DNA of 64,000 nucleotides from Chinchilla lanigera (GCF_000276665.1 NW_004955516.1:5346409-5410408), one strand, 5' to 3'. Positions 10,791 through 23,590 are shown, counted from the first letter of the stretch. The notes: a model not told the origin generated them from the letters alone. Numbers and translations are program-made.

Positions 10791-12705
10791 TTCTTAGTCA
10801 AAGAGGTGTTTGATGATGCAAGACTAAATCTTAGATTTGTATGTATCTAATAACACATTCTCCCAAATGTATAAATCAAATGTGACAGGAGAAAATGCAA
10901 TACCAATTTTAAAAGAATTGTTATAAATGTGAATGTACTCTTCTCAGTTGCCAATAAGCTTATGAACCACGTTATGCAAGTCCTCTATGAACTTGGCAAA
11001 TTATTTTTGCTTTTTCTATCACTTGATTTGAGTTTAACATATAACAGTTATATCTTTGTATAGTTATATACAGTTAATGTAATATGAGTGAGAAAAAGTA
11101 AATCAAATCTGATTAGTACTAATATAATTTTCTCTATTTTTCTGTACATTTCTTATAGTTTGTTTTATGAATGATAGTGATATATATTATATAAATATTT
11201 ATGTGCTACATTTGCATTATAAACTGAACATGTATCAATTAAGAATTAAGTTTGTGAGTAGTAAAGGCACTTCCAAGCACTAGTTTAGGAATAATGAACT
11301 TTTTATTTTCATACATTCAAATGTCTAGAGATTGAAGGCCAGGGTTAGTAAGGGAGCTCTTTAAATTAGTAATAGCTCATCCAATTAAAAATATCAGAGA
11401 AAAACTACGTGATTAATGAATAAAATCACAAAACAAAAGGAAGTGAAAACATAATAAAAAACGAATAACATAATAAGAATGACTTAAAACTGAGTTAAAA
11501 TCATATTTTTTTGTAATTTTAAAAAATGTACAGCCAGTGCAATCTTGTTTGAAGAAATACATTAAGCAGAAGATGAAACATAAGCTGTCAATGGAAAAAT
11601 ATGAGAAATAAAAATAAATATGAGAAGTAAATGAAAGTACTTATGGAGATAAATGTGATATTGGATATAACTATAACTTGAATGAATAATATTTGAATCC
11701 ACAATCAGGAACCAGGAAGACAAGCTTCAAATAAACACACAAAATGAAATTTAAAGGAAATAAAATATAAAATTATACAAAAGGTGATAGATGTGGGATA
11801 GAGATGAAAGAAACGAGGAATAGAAATGAGGTGAAAAGCGCCTTTAAAAATTTAATAGAAAGAAGTATTTGTGGAATAAAAGTCTTGACTCTGAAGCTCA
11901 AATTAGGCTGAGCATTTCCTAGGAAAGCTGGTAAAGTTATTGATATTCAAAGACTAAGAAAGAAGTATCCCAAGAGAATCTTGGAGAAAAAGCAATTAAC
12001 ATACAAAAGGGAGAATAATTATGCTACTCTGAGATTTCTCTACAAGATACTACTTACCAAGATAATTGGAGGAATTCAACGAAATAATGTAATTATGCTA
12101 GTCCTTGAATTGACATCAGGACATTAATAATCTTACTGAAATTATACTCAAAATATTGTTTGTGCACACATGTTTATTTTTCTAAGATAAGGACCAGTGA
12201 TTTGTACCTGATTCACAAAAAGATGACAGATAAATAAAAACCATAGTTCTAGATCATATGTCCCCAAAGAAGGAATTCATTTTCTGTCAGTTCCTGGAAA
12301 GAATTTTGTATGTCTATGAATTTATAACAAGATTGTTTTGTAATACATGGACTTCTATTCCAATTTTATTTAAAATTAATCAGAATAGCATATTCTGTAT
12401 CATGTGGATAACCATATTATAATCCAGTACTACTGTATTTCAACATGTATGTTTGCATTTCTGCTTAGGTAACCACTTTGCACATAAAAATCATGAAGTG
12501 ACAGCATTTAGGTTTTAGTATTCTGGTGAACATGTCTCTTTATGCTTTTTTGTTAGCTTTCCCTGGTGCCACAAATTAAAACTTTCTATTGCATACTATT
12601 GTGCAAATAATGATTCCTTTAAACAATATTGCGGGGGAAAATCCTAGATATTTTTCTTTGAAAAAAAGCATTAGTCTATGAAAGAATTCAATTTTGATTT
12701 AAGCT
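10791..12705. other. AT-rich unassigned stretch
   Basis: 1.9 kb of strongly AT-rich DNA with frequent stops in all frames. No recognisable repeat family or RNA gene. The purine-rich stretch about 11560-11900 may be a very eroded LINE-1, but that is not supportable from sequence alone. Confidence 0.35.
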
Positions 12706-13080
12706 ATGTTATGGTTTGTGTTTGGATGTTTTTTTAAAGCCTCATGTAGTTATGGGTTGGTTTTTGGAGTTTACAATTGATCTATGGTTTAGTGTTAAAA
12801 TTATAAATGTGAGTGCTACACCCGCCCTGAGGTGGATAGTTTCATATAATATAAAGGAGAGAACGAAGCTGCTTGCCTCCGCTCCTCTCTTTTGCTCTTG
12901 TTGCTTTTGCTATTTTCTGCCTCTATAAACAGTTGCCCTATGCCATGTGCCACTCTGTCTTGGAGCCAGCCAAGTATAGACTGAAACCTCCACAAGCTAT
13001 AAGCTAAATAAACCTTTCCTTTGTTAATTTTGGGTGTCAGATATTTTGTCCCAACAACAACAAAAAATAACCAAAACAAG
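12706..13080 (+). mobile_element. MaLR-type solo LTR, sense
   Basis: It begins tgttatggtttgtgtttgga, then agcctcatgtagttatgg. It carries the family's gccactctgtcttggagcca, agactgaaacctccacaagc and a polyadenylation region taagctaaataaaccttt, and ends near caacaacaacaaaaaataac. Near-identical blocks recur at 22604, 27208 and 48178. The reverse-strand frame crossing it (12816-13205) is chance. Confidence 0.82.
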
Positions 13081-13708
13081 CTACTTACTACATTAGAGTC
13101 AGATGTTATATACTGAAAATCACTGTGTGCTTTGGAGCAACATTCTACTTCAAATGTTTTGGGCTTATAGAAAAAGACAGGAGGACTAATATGTGAATGG
13201 TCCATTCATATTATGAAAAAGCCAACTAATTTGTAAAAAGAAGGTCTGAAATTGTTTAAATAGAACAAACAGTAGGAGAATCAAGTCATCATATGACATA
13301 CTATATTTAAATATATAATATCAATTCTGAACCCTAATTTAGCTTTAGCAAAAATTTTCTGCTATATAAAATTAATGTTGTTTAAATATTATTACTTCTG
13401 TGATGTGATGAATCCAACTTTTTAAATTAGGTTGTACAGTTGTAAAAGGGATAATAGCATGATGAGGCCATCCTTGGGTTCACATATATACATAAATATA
13501 TATCATTATAATTTTAAAGAGTTTCTGTCATTACAGTAGGTAAGCAAAAATTTACCTCTATTTTTTTTTTTTCTTAAAGTCCCAAACAGAATATTTTTGC
13601 CCAAACTGGCTTTGGTGTGGATTGGCTACAGATATTCTCTGGCTTAGGTGACTTTACCAATCTCTCAAAATGTAGATTAAAAGTTAAGCTTCAGCAAATT
13701 TATCACAG

Positions 13709-13817
13709 TATGCCACTCTGCCTTGGAGCCAGCTGAGTATAGACTGAAACCTCCAGAAGCTATAAGCTAAATAAACCTTTCCTTCCTTCATTTTGGGGGT
13801 CAGGTATTTTGTCCCAA
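13709..13817 (+). mobile_element. MaLR LTR 3' fragment
   Basis: This 109-bp segment is roughly 90% identical to the last third of the LTR 630 bp upstream (gccactctgccttggagcca through gtattttgtcccaa). Only the 3' part is present. It may be the second LTR of a decayed element, or a local duplication. Confidence 0.7.
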
Positions 13818-13820
13818 TGT

Positions 13821-13893
13821 ACAATCAGGGATAATTCAGGGATATTCCAGACAATCAGGGATATAATTCAGACAGTCAGGGCTATTCCCAAGT
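13821..13893 (+). repeat. Small diverged tandem repeat
   Basis: acaatcaggg occurs at 13821 and 13851, and acagtcaggg at 13872, with intervening ataattcag/atattcc variants. It looks like a local duplication next to the MaLR fragment. Confidence 0.55.
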
Positions 13894-14084
13894 AAGACCA
13901 TTATTCACTTTTCCTCATCAAAACCTAAAACTAACTAATGACATGTTTACTTTGTAGAAATTAACAAATCTGAGAAATTTCTGTTTTTCACATTTTTGTT
14001 TTATCTTGAGTTCTTTGAAAAAACAGAGCATGAGGACATGATGCACAACTTATGTGCTTGAGTTTTGTTGTTTTGGTTTTTTTT

Positions 14085-14281
14085 TTTTTTCAGTACTGGC
14101 CATAAAAGCTAAGCTCCATCACAAACCCTTTTCAGTTTGTTGTTGTTGTTGTTGCTGTTTTGTTGTTGTTTTGAGACAGGGTCTTGCTAAGTTGCCCAGC
14201 CTTCTTTTGAACTTGCAATCCTCCTACTTCAGCCTCTCAGAGTGCTGGGCTTATAGATATGTACCACCGTACCCCACTACA
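14085..14281 (-). repeat. B1-dID-like SINE, antisense, with (GTT)n
   Basis: An inverted, eroded ID unit (cagtactggccataaaagct, aagctccatcacaaaccc) is followed by a (GTT)n-type linker at about 14138-14170. An inverted B1 without the long internal duplication follows (gagacagggtcttgctaagt, tgcccagcc, cctacttcagcctctcagag). Confidence 0.75.
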
Positions 14282-17023
14282 TGCTTGTGTTTTGGAGAGG
14301 GTACAATCTTGGTGAATCAAGAATGAGGGTGAAGGGGATTTTAGTCCAGGAAGAGAGGAAAACTTAATATAAAGACGTGCATTACTAAGACATTCACAAG
14401 TGTACAATAAACCTGGTTGATTGATGATATATGAAGGATATCTTCACAAAGGATGTGTAGAAATACTGCTGCCCCAAAGAAAACCAGATGTAGTTTTACT
14501 GGAAAGAGAGAAAGGGTGAACAATTTATGTGTCAGCTCCTTTCTGTCCCTTGTCTCATTGGTCAAGGTTCATCCTACTTTACCCCACTGGACAGTCACTG
14601 GGCAAGACAGACTCTGTGAGTCCAGGTGATCAGACTTGGATTTTGGACTATGGTTTCTTCTGAGGTAGACAGGATCGTGGCCATGAAAGGCACAGTCCTT
14701 GGCCTCCAAAGACAACCTATGTCAACCTTTGACAACCTATGGTGTCAAAAGATGAGAAGCCTCTTGCTAGAACACAACCCTGTATCTCCAGTATCTGGTA
14801 CTATAGAATTCAGGGTGCAGAAAAAGGAATAAGAGGGAGAGACAGAGAGAGAGAGAGGTGAATGGATAAAAGTGGACCTGAGTGCTAATTTACCCAGTTG
14901 GAATAGGAAATGTAAATGACACAAGAGTACATTGATCAGGAAATTCTCAGCATTCACATAAAAAATCAGTTTAAGTCAAGAGGTTGCATTTTGAGCATGA
15001 GATTACAGAAGGTGGAGTAATCTGTACAGGTATAGATTTGAAAGACATCATGGTATGACCTCTGTAAGTGAGATTTCTAACCAAACAATCATATAGTTTA
15101 TCATCTCTCAACCCAGCTTTCTCTAATTAACCAGTTCCCAAGCATTGGCCAGGAGATTTTTCTGGCCGGCAGAATATAGCACAAATTGTAATATAATGTT
15201 AGCTATAAAGCTGAAGCTCAAGGGGATTTGCATGCTTGTGCTCACCTTTTGGAACACTGGTCAGCAGCCTGCAGCAGGGTGAGACCACAGAGGAGAGATG
15301 ACCTGTCCAACATGATACCATCTAAGAAAAGCCAGCCCCTAGTTAACTAACAAATGTGTGAATGACTCCAGCAGACACCAGAATACTCAGAATTATTTGC
15401 TCATAAAGTGGTTTTTATTTGACCTCACCAAGCTTGGGGCAGTTTCATACATGGCACAAGGTAATTGATATGTTTCGTATCTGAAAAGTAGCTCCCCCTC
15501 CATTTGTTATGGTGATAATCATCTTGCAGGTTTAGGATGTTAACTAAAGTGTTGACTTCCAAGCTGAAGTATTTTTGGAGGGAAAAGCCCCCACCAGAAA
15601 TTTCAATATGTATTTTTGGCATTTTAATAAATTTTGTCCCTGACTGCAGATAAAAATTTCCCATCCCTAATTCTTTTAGTTTATAGCAGGAAAAGTTAAT
15701 GTACAGAAAAGCCATTCTTTTTGAGAATTCAAAAGGTTATACTCTTTACAAAACATATAATCCCTTTGTCTTCTTTCAACATCTATAAATATTTTGGAAA
15801 GATAGAGAAATTAATTATTGACACATCTGATCAATAAAATACCAACCATTAATCCTAATCAGCATACTCAGAGCCTAGAGACTTGGAAATTCTTCATTCT
15901 CATTCAAATCATATCTGATCTGAAAAGCCCAATTAAATTGAGGGTCCTGTAAATAAAAAAAGTTGGCCAAATTTGCTTTGGTTACAACTAATATGTTAAT
16001 TTTAAATAACACATTATTCTGTTGCAATGGAATTTTAGGTCAGAAATTCCAAGAGGATTGATGTACCTCAGATATAAATAAGATGTTTTCTGCATAAACC
16101 GGCTAGTAACTACCCTTTAGAGAAAATATAAGAATATAGGATAGCCCTTTTACACTCGGAAATTCTATACAGTGTGCTGTCAACAGGGAGACAGTGTGCC
16201 CGTATTGTGGGATCAATCTATATTGCTTCATAGTGGAGCACTGAAAATTAATGTTCATAAAGATTCTTAGATTGAAAAACTGAAAAGTATATGACAGATA
16301 TGATTATGAGCACTTTGAGAAAATATTATCTATATTCTTTAGAAATAGAATTTTAAAAGAGCTTTTATTTCTTGTCATATAAAGAACAAAGAATCATCAA
16401 AATGAGAAAAGAGGCATTTGGTAGTTCTAGGAATACATTTATTTATTGTCCTTTTGTTATTTGTTTTCTGGGTCAGCTTTTAGTCATGAGAATGATGAAA
16501 ATATAAGCCCATGGAACAAATGGGAAGAGGTAAAGTCAGCCCATATAATTTTCTTTATTAAATTGGTACCAAGCTTTCCATTTAAAAGCATGTGTTCTCA
16601 CAACTGGAGAGAGTTCCATTGTGCACCTTGAGATCAGTCTATTATACACCAACTACAGTGAAAATAAAGGAATGGCTATCCTCTGGATAGAAAAAAATCA
16701 ATTAACTGAGCAACCTGCAATTCTTAGGCATTACTAATCTTCCCACATAGCCTCAGCAGGATTCTTTTTAGAAATGCATACTTTCACCAACCATTATCCC
16801 AACCTCCTAGCCAAATTGCATCCAGTAGTGCAGTGAAAAAAATCAAGAAAGTGAAGATTTCTCTATACTCCAGTGGTTACTGATATATTTTTCTGGAAGA
16901 CAAAAGGGTAATCCTTTAGAAACAAACAGATCTTTTTCTAATAAGTGACTATTACTATGAAATAAAGCTATTTTCTGCAAGGTACACTGTCTTTTAAAAA
17001 TAGCTAGTTTGGAAGAATATGTG
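14282..17023. other. Unassigned non-coding DNA
   Basis: 2.7 kb with no recognised gene or repeat apart from a short (GA)n-like run near 14833-14858. Short frames at 14341-14565, 14745-14957 and 15425-15715 have no domain. The AT-rich text at 15800-16150 is not obviously repeat-derived and may hold conserved non-coding sequence. Confidence 0.35.
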
Positions 17024-17026
17024 CAC

Positions 17027-17047
17027 GTGTGTGTGTGTGTGTGTGTG
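17027..17047. repeat. (GT)n microsatellite
   Basis: An uninterrupted run of about ten GT units after gtgcac. Confidence 0.95.
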
Positions 17048-17407
17048 GTGCAAAGAGAAAGAGCACTGCATAAATATTCTGTAATATGTTAGAGACAAAT
17101 AGAGACATTGAAACCTTGAACATAGTTTCATCCAAATATTCTTGCATACTAAGTGTTGCTTTTCAGAACAGACCGAGGAAGTTATTATGATAGTGTAACC
17201 TGTTGTTAGGTCCCTCAAAATCAGAGGCACCTCATCCTTGCAAAAGTACAAAAGCAGAAATGCAAGCCCCCCCAAAGTTTAAGGTAAAGTTTAAATAGTG
17301 GCATATCAAATAGTGCTACCTGAAAAAATTTCACTGGTAATCTTGTGAAGCTCAGGGTGCACAATTTATGGGGAATGTAATTATTTAATAACAAAAACCA
17401 CTGGTGT

Positions 17408-18575
17408 TCATTCAATAAATATTAATGAATGACTACTATGTTCCAAGTACTTTTCTAGGCACTGAACACATTGTGAGTACCTGATTAAGCCCTTGCTCTC
17501 CAGAGGTTGCATTTTAGAAGAAAGAAACAGGTGGCAAGTTAGTAAGCAGCCGGTGTGGTGACACTCTCCTGTAACTTCAGCTTTCTGAGGGGCTGAGGCA
17601 GCAGGATCAGGAGGTTGGGCTCAGCCTGGGTAACCTGACAAGACACCCACTCCCCAAAATAAAATTTTTAAAAGGCTGTGATATAGATCATTGTGAAGGC
17701 ACTGGGTTCACTTCCCCACTACTGCTAAATAAATAAACATAAATAAATAAGTAAACAAAATAAAGTGCAGCCGAGATACATAAAAATATAACAGGGTACT
17801 GTGATAGTGACAGAAGCACTCTGGGGTGACGACTGGTTTCTTCATATTGCATATTAAGACAAAGCTGTGCTGAGCAGGTAACATTTGCTTTGGGGCTTAG
17901 ACAATAAGAAAGAACCAGTCATCTGAAAGTCTGCAGCTGAGAGTTCAAAGGAGAGGAATAGCAAATACGAAGCTCGAAGTTTGGAACAAACTTGGCATGA
18001 TCAAACGTCAAAAATGCCTGTGTGTCTAGAGTTGCTGGGCTGGGACTGATTCATACTGTCCCTTGGATACCATGAAAAAGAACAGGGATTTTATTTCAAC
18101 ATTGAAATTTATGGAGAAGTTCCACTGTGCCTGAATATGATATGACTGATATTTTTAAAAAGAACGATCTGACAGTTTTATTAGCAGGAATGGGAAAGAA
18201 TGAATGCAGAAAGGTGTTACAACAGAACAGAAGAGAGAAGATGGTGATTTGTTCTAGGGTGTTATCTGTGGAAATGCTTGTGCTAGAAATGAAAAGGGTT
18301 CATAGTTTGGGGGATGTTGTGGCACTAGACTTGATACGGTGATTAAGAAGAAGGGGATGTTGAAGGTGACTCTTGGACTTTGGGTTTGTAGTATTCAATA
18401 AAGGAGGGGAAACTGGCAAAAGATGAGTTTCGGAGTGGTAGGGTTTGGAGGTTCTAAGTGCTATTGTGAACTGCTTGAATTTAAGATCTCTTTATGATTT
18501 TGCACTGAAGAAGCTGAGTAAACAGTTGGATATGGTGGCCTGGGGCTCAAAGAGTAAGGCTGGGCAACCGGGAGC
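17408..18575 (-). mobile_element. LINE-2, antisense, interrupted by a SINE
   Basis: It starts with the inverted L2 3' end (cattcaataaatattaatga, ctactatgttccaagtactt). Beyond the SINE it continues with agttcaaaggagaggaatag, caaacttggcatgatcaaac, a gatctgacagttttatta block and ggatatggtggcctggggct, each an inverted L2 block. It is strongly diverged; no L2 reading frame survives. Confidence 0.65.
17548..17757 (+). repeat. B1-dID-like composite SINE within L2
   Basis: B1 part: ccggtgtggtgacactctcc, ggggctgaggcagcaggatc, cctgggtaacctgacaagac. ID part: ggctgtgatatagatcattg, gcactgggttcacttcccca. The tail is aaataaataaacataaataa-like. It splits the antisense L2, so it is younger than L2. Confidence 0.78.
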
Positions 18576-19021
18576 ACCAGGTATGATGACTCCTGTCCCT
18601 TGGCTACAACACTGCCACCCACAGCAAGATTCTAGATAGCACTAATAGGCACCTGTGTCTAGCGGACTCCCTTAGGCCTTGAACAATTTTCTGTAAGCCA
18701 GAGAATAAATCCTTAGCGATCGAGGTTCTCCCAGTAAGACAATATGTACACCAAAGTTTGACATTGTGAGGACCATGGATATCAATTATGCCCTATTTTT
18801 TTCTAAAAAATCATTTTCAAACTGAACTCTTTTTCCGCCCAACCCATCAGCCTATTTCCCAGCCTTGTTCTCCTCAGTTACTGTGAGAAGTACAAACCTC
18901 TTAGGTCGCCCTTCATTATGCAGCTTTCTCCACATACAGCTTTGCTTATGTGTGAATGTGATTTCCTCTCCTGGACTTCCCTGATTCTCAGTACTGCAGC
19001 CTCTGAAACACAGGGTTTGTG

Positions 19022-19412
19022 TTATGATTTAGTTTTAAAATGTTGCCCAGAAGTCTCAGGTTGAGAAGTGGGGTTTTTGGAAGGTGTTTGGGTCATGGGA
19101 CTGCTATACTCATCAGTGGATTAATCCATTATAAATTCATAGCTAAATGTGCTGTAGGTCACTGGGGGAATGACCTGGAAAGGAATATTTGAGTCCGCAG
19201 ATCCTGCTTTAACCCTCTCTCTGCTTCCTGACTGCCATGCGGTGACCAGCTTTACTCTGTCATGCCCTTCCATTACATCATTTCTGCCCTGGAACCAGCC
19301 AGCCATGCATGGATGGAATCTTCTCAAACTATGAGCCAAATATTGTACACCTCTCCTTCTTTAATGTATGAGGGCTGAGCATTTTATCCCAATAACAGGA
19401 AAGTGACTAAAG
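19022..19412 (+). mobile_element. MaLR-type solo LTR, sense
   Basis: ttatgatttagttttaaaat, ggaaggtgtttgggtcatgg, gctgtaggtcactgggggaa, cttcctgactgccatgcggt and cctctccttctttaatgta follow in the expected order, ending near aagtgactaaagca. It is a diverged relative of the 12706 copy. Confidence 0.7.
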
Positions 19413-19531
19413 CATACATTCTGCAGAATCCCCTGTGTCATTCACTTCATCCTTAATGTTCCCTTCATTTTTTTGTTCTAATTTTAATCTGTTTCCTGAA
19501 GACAGTGAAGTTTCCTTTGAAGTCTTTTATT

Positions 19532-19555
19532 TTGTGTGTGTGTGTGTGTGTGTGT
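19532..19555. repeat. (GT)n microsatellite
   Basis: A pure GT run directly at the left edge of the inverted SINE, where its tail would be. Confidence 0.93.
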
Positions 19556-19692
19556 ATGCTGAGAATTGAACCTAAGGCTCTTTTTGGACTTGGTTTTGAG
19601 ATACGGTCTTGCTAAGTTGCCCAGCCTAGCCTCAAACTTGTGATCTTCCTGCCTTAGCCTCCTGAGTAGCCTCTGTGTGCCTCCATGCTTGA
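19556..19692 (-). repeat. B1-dID-like SINE, antisense
   Basis: An inverted ID remnant (gctgagaattgaacctaagg) is followed by an inverted B1 (gagatacggtcttgctaagt, tgcccagcctagcctcaaac, ttcctgccttagcctcctga). Confidence 0.78.
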
Positions 19693-20389
19693 TTCTTTTA
19701 CAGCCCTCTTAAATGCTATTTGGAGGACCTTGAGATGAGACAAGTGTCCTTGTTATTTACAGATTTTACCTCCATTCCCCATCCATAACCCATTAAAGAT
19801 TTTAATTGCGCTAACTCACCCTTCACCATCTTTGGCTTGATCATATACTGTGCTCCTAATGACTCAGCCTTATTCATGATGGGCACTATCTTCAGTCTCA
19901 ACTTTAAACAGCACAAACGCTGATCATCACCTTCTATATTTCCCACTTATTACCCTCATTCCAAGTGTTCTTAAATCCTGTGAAGACTCCTAAGCACTAA
20001 TCTAGTGGGCCCTCATCAGTGCCTAGCAAGTGTGCCTTGTCTTGCTTGTAAAGCTGCTGGGCTATTCTTTGAGGTACCTGCTTCCTACTTTCTCTTCTGT
20101 CCTTAAATACTCCAATGCATTCATACTCTTTTTGATTCGTATCACATCCACAGCCTCTTCTCTCAGAACTGATTCTCTCCTCTACCTGTAAAAATAGATG
20201 AATAATAATAACCACTATGCTTTTACACTAAATGTCTTCCTTTGTAACACCTGAGATCTTTGCTCTGCAAATTATCCCTTCTCTATAGGATTATCCCCAT
20301 CATAATGTGAACTTGCTATAAAATTGTCCATATTATGTATAATATTTGCAGTCTTAAAATACCCTGCCATTATCTAATGTCTCCTGTAG

Positions 20390-22510
20390 CTATGATACCA
20401 CTTTATCCCTCCTTTTATAACAAAACGCTGCAAAGTATCTGTACCTAATGTCTTAAATTCCTCACTTCCCTCTCTTTCTTTAGTGCATTCCAACCAAAAT
20501 CTTTCTTCTGCCATTGCTTGGAAATAACTGTTTTGTGACGGTTATCAGAATTCCACATCACCAAATCAAGTGATCCATTATTTGCTTTTATTTTACACAA
20601 GTATTTATGAACATGTAATAGGAATGATCATTCTTCTCCTTTGAAAATATACTCTTCTCTTGGCCTTTGAAAGATTTGTCTTGGCTTTCCTCTCATGTCT
20701 GGCAGGTCCTTTCTCATCTCTTTTTTCATCTCTCTTGCTGATTTCTCCTCCTCTTCCCATTTCTTCCAATTTTCCAATTTTCATTTCTCAGGATGACTTA
20801 AGAGATAGACAGTGTGGGAAAATTCCTGGCCTTAAGCTCACAACAACCAGAATGTCTTCTGGCTCTCGGAGACTATAAGAATATCCTGCTCTTACCATAC
20901 TTCCTTGACATCCTGGCACGAACCTGAAAAACATGCTCTGTCCCCTTTCATATTTCCTTGACATTTGGCACGTGTCTGAGGAGCATGTGCTCTAACTGCT
21001 TTAGAGAAACTGGAAGTAGCCCTACCGTCATTATAATGTCATTAGCATTATGGTTTTAATCCCCTTGGTGGGTTTTGGCAGTCAAGCTGGTTGCTGATTA
21101 TGACCATACTAGTAAATAGTCAAAAACTCCCCCTCCTGACACAAGAATAGAAACTCTCAATAATTGAAAATACTCCTGTTAGGTGCTACCCTAGACCCCA
21201 ACACCCTGAAAATTCCCAATAAATACCTTAAAACCCGAAGCAGACAGGGCTGCTCTGAGTCAAACCCACTTTTGAGTTTTCTCATTGGCCCATTCACACT
21301 CTTATTTTCCCTTGAATAAGCTTCTGCCTTTCTTGGTACTTTCTTGTGTCTTGATAAATTTCTTGTTTAGGACTCAAAGAGGCTGCACAGTGGGTGAGAC
21401 TGAACCAACTGTCCAATAACAGTGTCTCTTATCTTTTTCATCTTCAGTCTTTAAGTGAATTCACCCATTCTTAAGGCTTTGAATGTCACTTGTGTGGTAA
21501 TTATTTGCAAGTTCATCTTTGGCCCAGAGTGCCTGTTTAAACAGCAAAGCTATATACCAGTATTCAACTACCCATGTGACATCTCTAATTCAATAACTAA
21601 AGGAATGTGACTCTCAACCTATCACTAATCAAGCCTTTAGTATTTGTCTCCAAGCCCAAATGTGCTATGTGCAGTCTTCCTCATTTCTATTAATGGTACC
21701 TATATTTTTTCAGTTTTCAAAATTTAGGAGTTTATCCCTGACAACTTTCTGAATTCACACTGCACATCAATCCTTAAGCAGGAGCTATTAATTCTACCTT
21801 CAACATATACACCGTTTCTGACTACCCTCACTATTGTTATTCTGGGCAGAACCATTATCATTATTCAGCTTCCTAAATGGACTTCTTTGTCCTTTCATTT
21901 TGTTTTCTGTAGTGTAGCCACAGAGATTTTTAAAAATTCCAAGTCAGATCACAGCACTCCCCTGCTCAAAATCCTCCCATGGCTTCCCATGACTCTTACA
22001 AAATAATCACAGTTCCTCTCTGTGACTGGAGAAGTCTCTGCCTAACTTTCTGAGCTCATCTCTTTACCACTCTCCTCTTTTCTCACTCTACTCCCATCTT
22101 CTTGCAAGCACTTGAACACGAGCAGTCCAAATTTATTTGTGCCTCAAGATTGTTCTATTTGCTATGCATTGTGCCTGGAATGATTTGCCTCCACATATTC
22201 TCATTCTTGTTCCTTCTCTTCAGGTAAACTCTCTACTCAGATGTGGCTTTCTCAGAGGTCTTCTACTTAAAATAGTCACCACTTGGTTATCCTGCCTCAC
22301 ATCTTTCTTCATTATCTTACTTGAAAGTTTTCATAAAACTTCCACCAGCTGCAACTATTGGATTCATTTCTGGTTTTTGGCTGTCTCTTTCCATATCCCC
22401 ATCAGGGCAGAGTCTTTATCTTTCTCTCATTTCTGGATTCTCATTAGAGTCTTGATAGTATCTGGCAGCATAGAAACTCACAAACATTGTTTTGTGAGTA
22501 AATACATTAA
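20390..22510 (+). mobile_element. Long LINE-2, sense, split by an LTR
   Basis: L2 blocks run in order on both sides of the inserted LTR. Left: tcctcacttccctctctttc, ataactgttttgtgacggtt, tactcttctcttggcctttg, ctggcaggtcctttctcatc, gctgatttctcctcctcttc. Right: acaactttctgaattcacac, agtcagatcacagcactccc (21943), tgctcaaaatcctcccatgg, gagctcatctctttaccact. The 3' part includes tctggcagcatagaaactca. A 177-codon frame (22137-22670) spans its 3' end and part of a MaLR LTR; it has no recognised domain and is rejected as a gene. Confidence 0.75.
20813..21421 (+). mobile_element. Solo retroviral LTR inserted in L2
   Basis: A roughly 610-bp unit starts tgtgggaaaattcctggcct and ends gaaccaactgtccaataaca (5'-TG...CA-3'). 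It has a U3-like direct repeat (20896 and 20949), a polyadenylation-type cccaataaatacc near 21220 and a pyrimidine-rich second half. L2 text is continuous across it, which supports insertion. No clean TSD was found and no internal viral genes are present. It resembles an ERV1-class LTR, but the class is inference. The exact left edge could be a few bases earlier. Confidence 0.65.
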
Positions 22511-22603
22511 TTATACAGTCAATAAATTACTGACTGAGTGGAATCAGAAAAATCTACAAGAAGAACAAAGTTTTGGAGAAACTACTGTCTTTGTGATGTT
22601 CAC

Positions 22604-23008
22604 TGCTATGGTTTATATCTACATGTCCCCCAAAGCCTCATGCACTCATAGGTGGGATTTGGGGAGGTGATTGGAATAAGGGGGTGTGCTGCTCATCAGA
22701 GGACTAGCCCGCTGATGAGTTTATAGCTAAATGTGATGCTGGGAAATGACCTGTTCAAAGGAGGTGGTCACTGGACGCTTGGCCTGGAAAAGTCTATCTC
22801 CTTCCTCATCCCTTGATTGCTCTTTGCTTATCACCACATTGTCATGAACTGTTTCTTCTCTGTGGTACCCCCTGCCATGCCATCTTGCCTTGGAGCCAGC
22901 CAACTATGGACTGAAACCTCTACAAACTGTGAGCTGAAATAAACTTTTCTTCCGTAGAATTGTGGGTGTTGGGTATCATATTTCAGAGATGAGATAGTAA
23001 CTAAGACA
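22604..23008 (+). mobile_element. MaLR-type solo LTR, sense
   Basis: tgctatggtttatatctaca, gcctcatgcactcataggtg, gctcatcagaggactagccc, ttgccttggagccagccaac, actgaaacctctacaaactg, gagctgaaataaacttttct, and the end gtaactaagacatt are all present. It directly follows the L2 3' region. Confidence 0.82.
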
Positions 23009-23099
23009 TTGGTAAAGTACTCAGGTAGAAATGCATAGAAGAAAATTGTCAGTTCTAGACTTTGAGAGGATTTTCAGTGAAAAATAAACAACTGAAAGA

Positions 23100-23590
23100 T
23101 AGTCATTTAAGTTTCCTATTGCTGCTGTAACAAATCACTACAAATTTAGTGGCTAAAAATAAGACAAATTTATTATTGTAGTGCCTAAAAAGTCATTGGT
23201 ATAGGCAGAGCTGTATTTCCTCTGGAGGCTCAAGGGGAAAATCCATTTCCTATTTTTTTCCCAACTTTTACAGTCCACTCACTTTCCTTTACCAAGGTCC
23301 CTTTCACTGTCTTCAAAGCCAGTGATGCACTCTCTTTAAATCTTTCTCATCTTTCACCTTTGCTTCTATCATCACATTTCCTCCTCTGAGTCTGAGCCTT
23401 CTGTTTCTCTCTTACAGAAATCCTTGAGATTACATTAAATTACCTGGATAATCCCAAAATAATACTCTGTCTCAAAATTCATAACATAATCACAACTGCA
23501 ACATTTCTTTTGTCATATAAAGTAACATTTGCAGGTCCTGGAGATTAGGTCATAAACACCTTTGAGGGGCCACTATTTTGTCTAGCACAG
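23100..23590 (-). mobile_element. MLT1 (MaLR) LTR, antisense
   Basis: tttcctattgctgctgtaac, aaatcactacaaatttagtg, aagacaaatttattattgta and the final aggggccactattttgtcta read as an inverted MLT1 LTR. Confidence 0.75.

Noticed and set aside
12816..13205. 129-codon reverse frame
   Set aside because: It is the reverse strand of a MaLR LTR and its flank, with low-complexity Ser/Lys-rich content.
22137..22670. 177-codon open frame on the plus strand
   Set aside because: It spans the 3' part of an L2 and runs into a MaLR LTR. It has no known domain and its length is explained by chance in pyrimidine-rich DNA.
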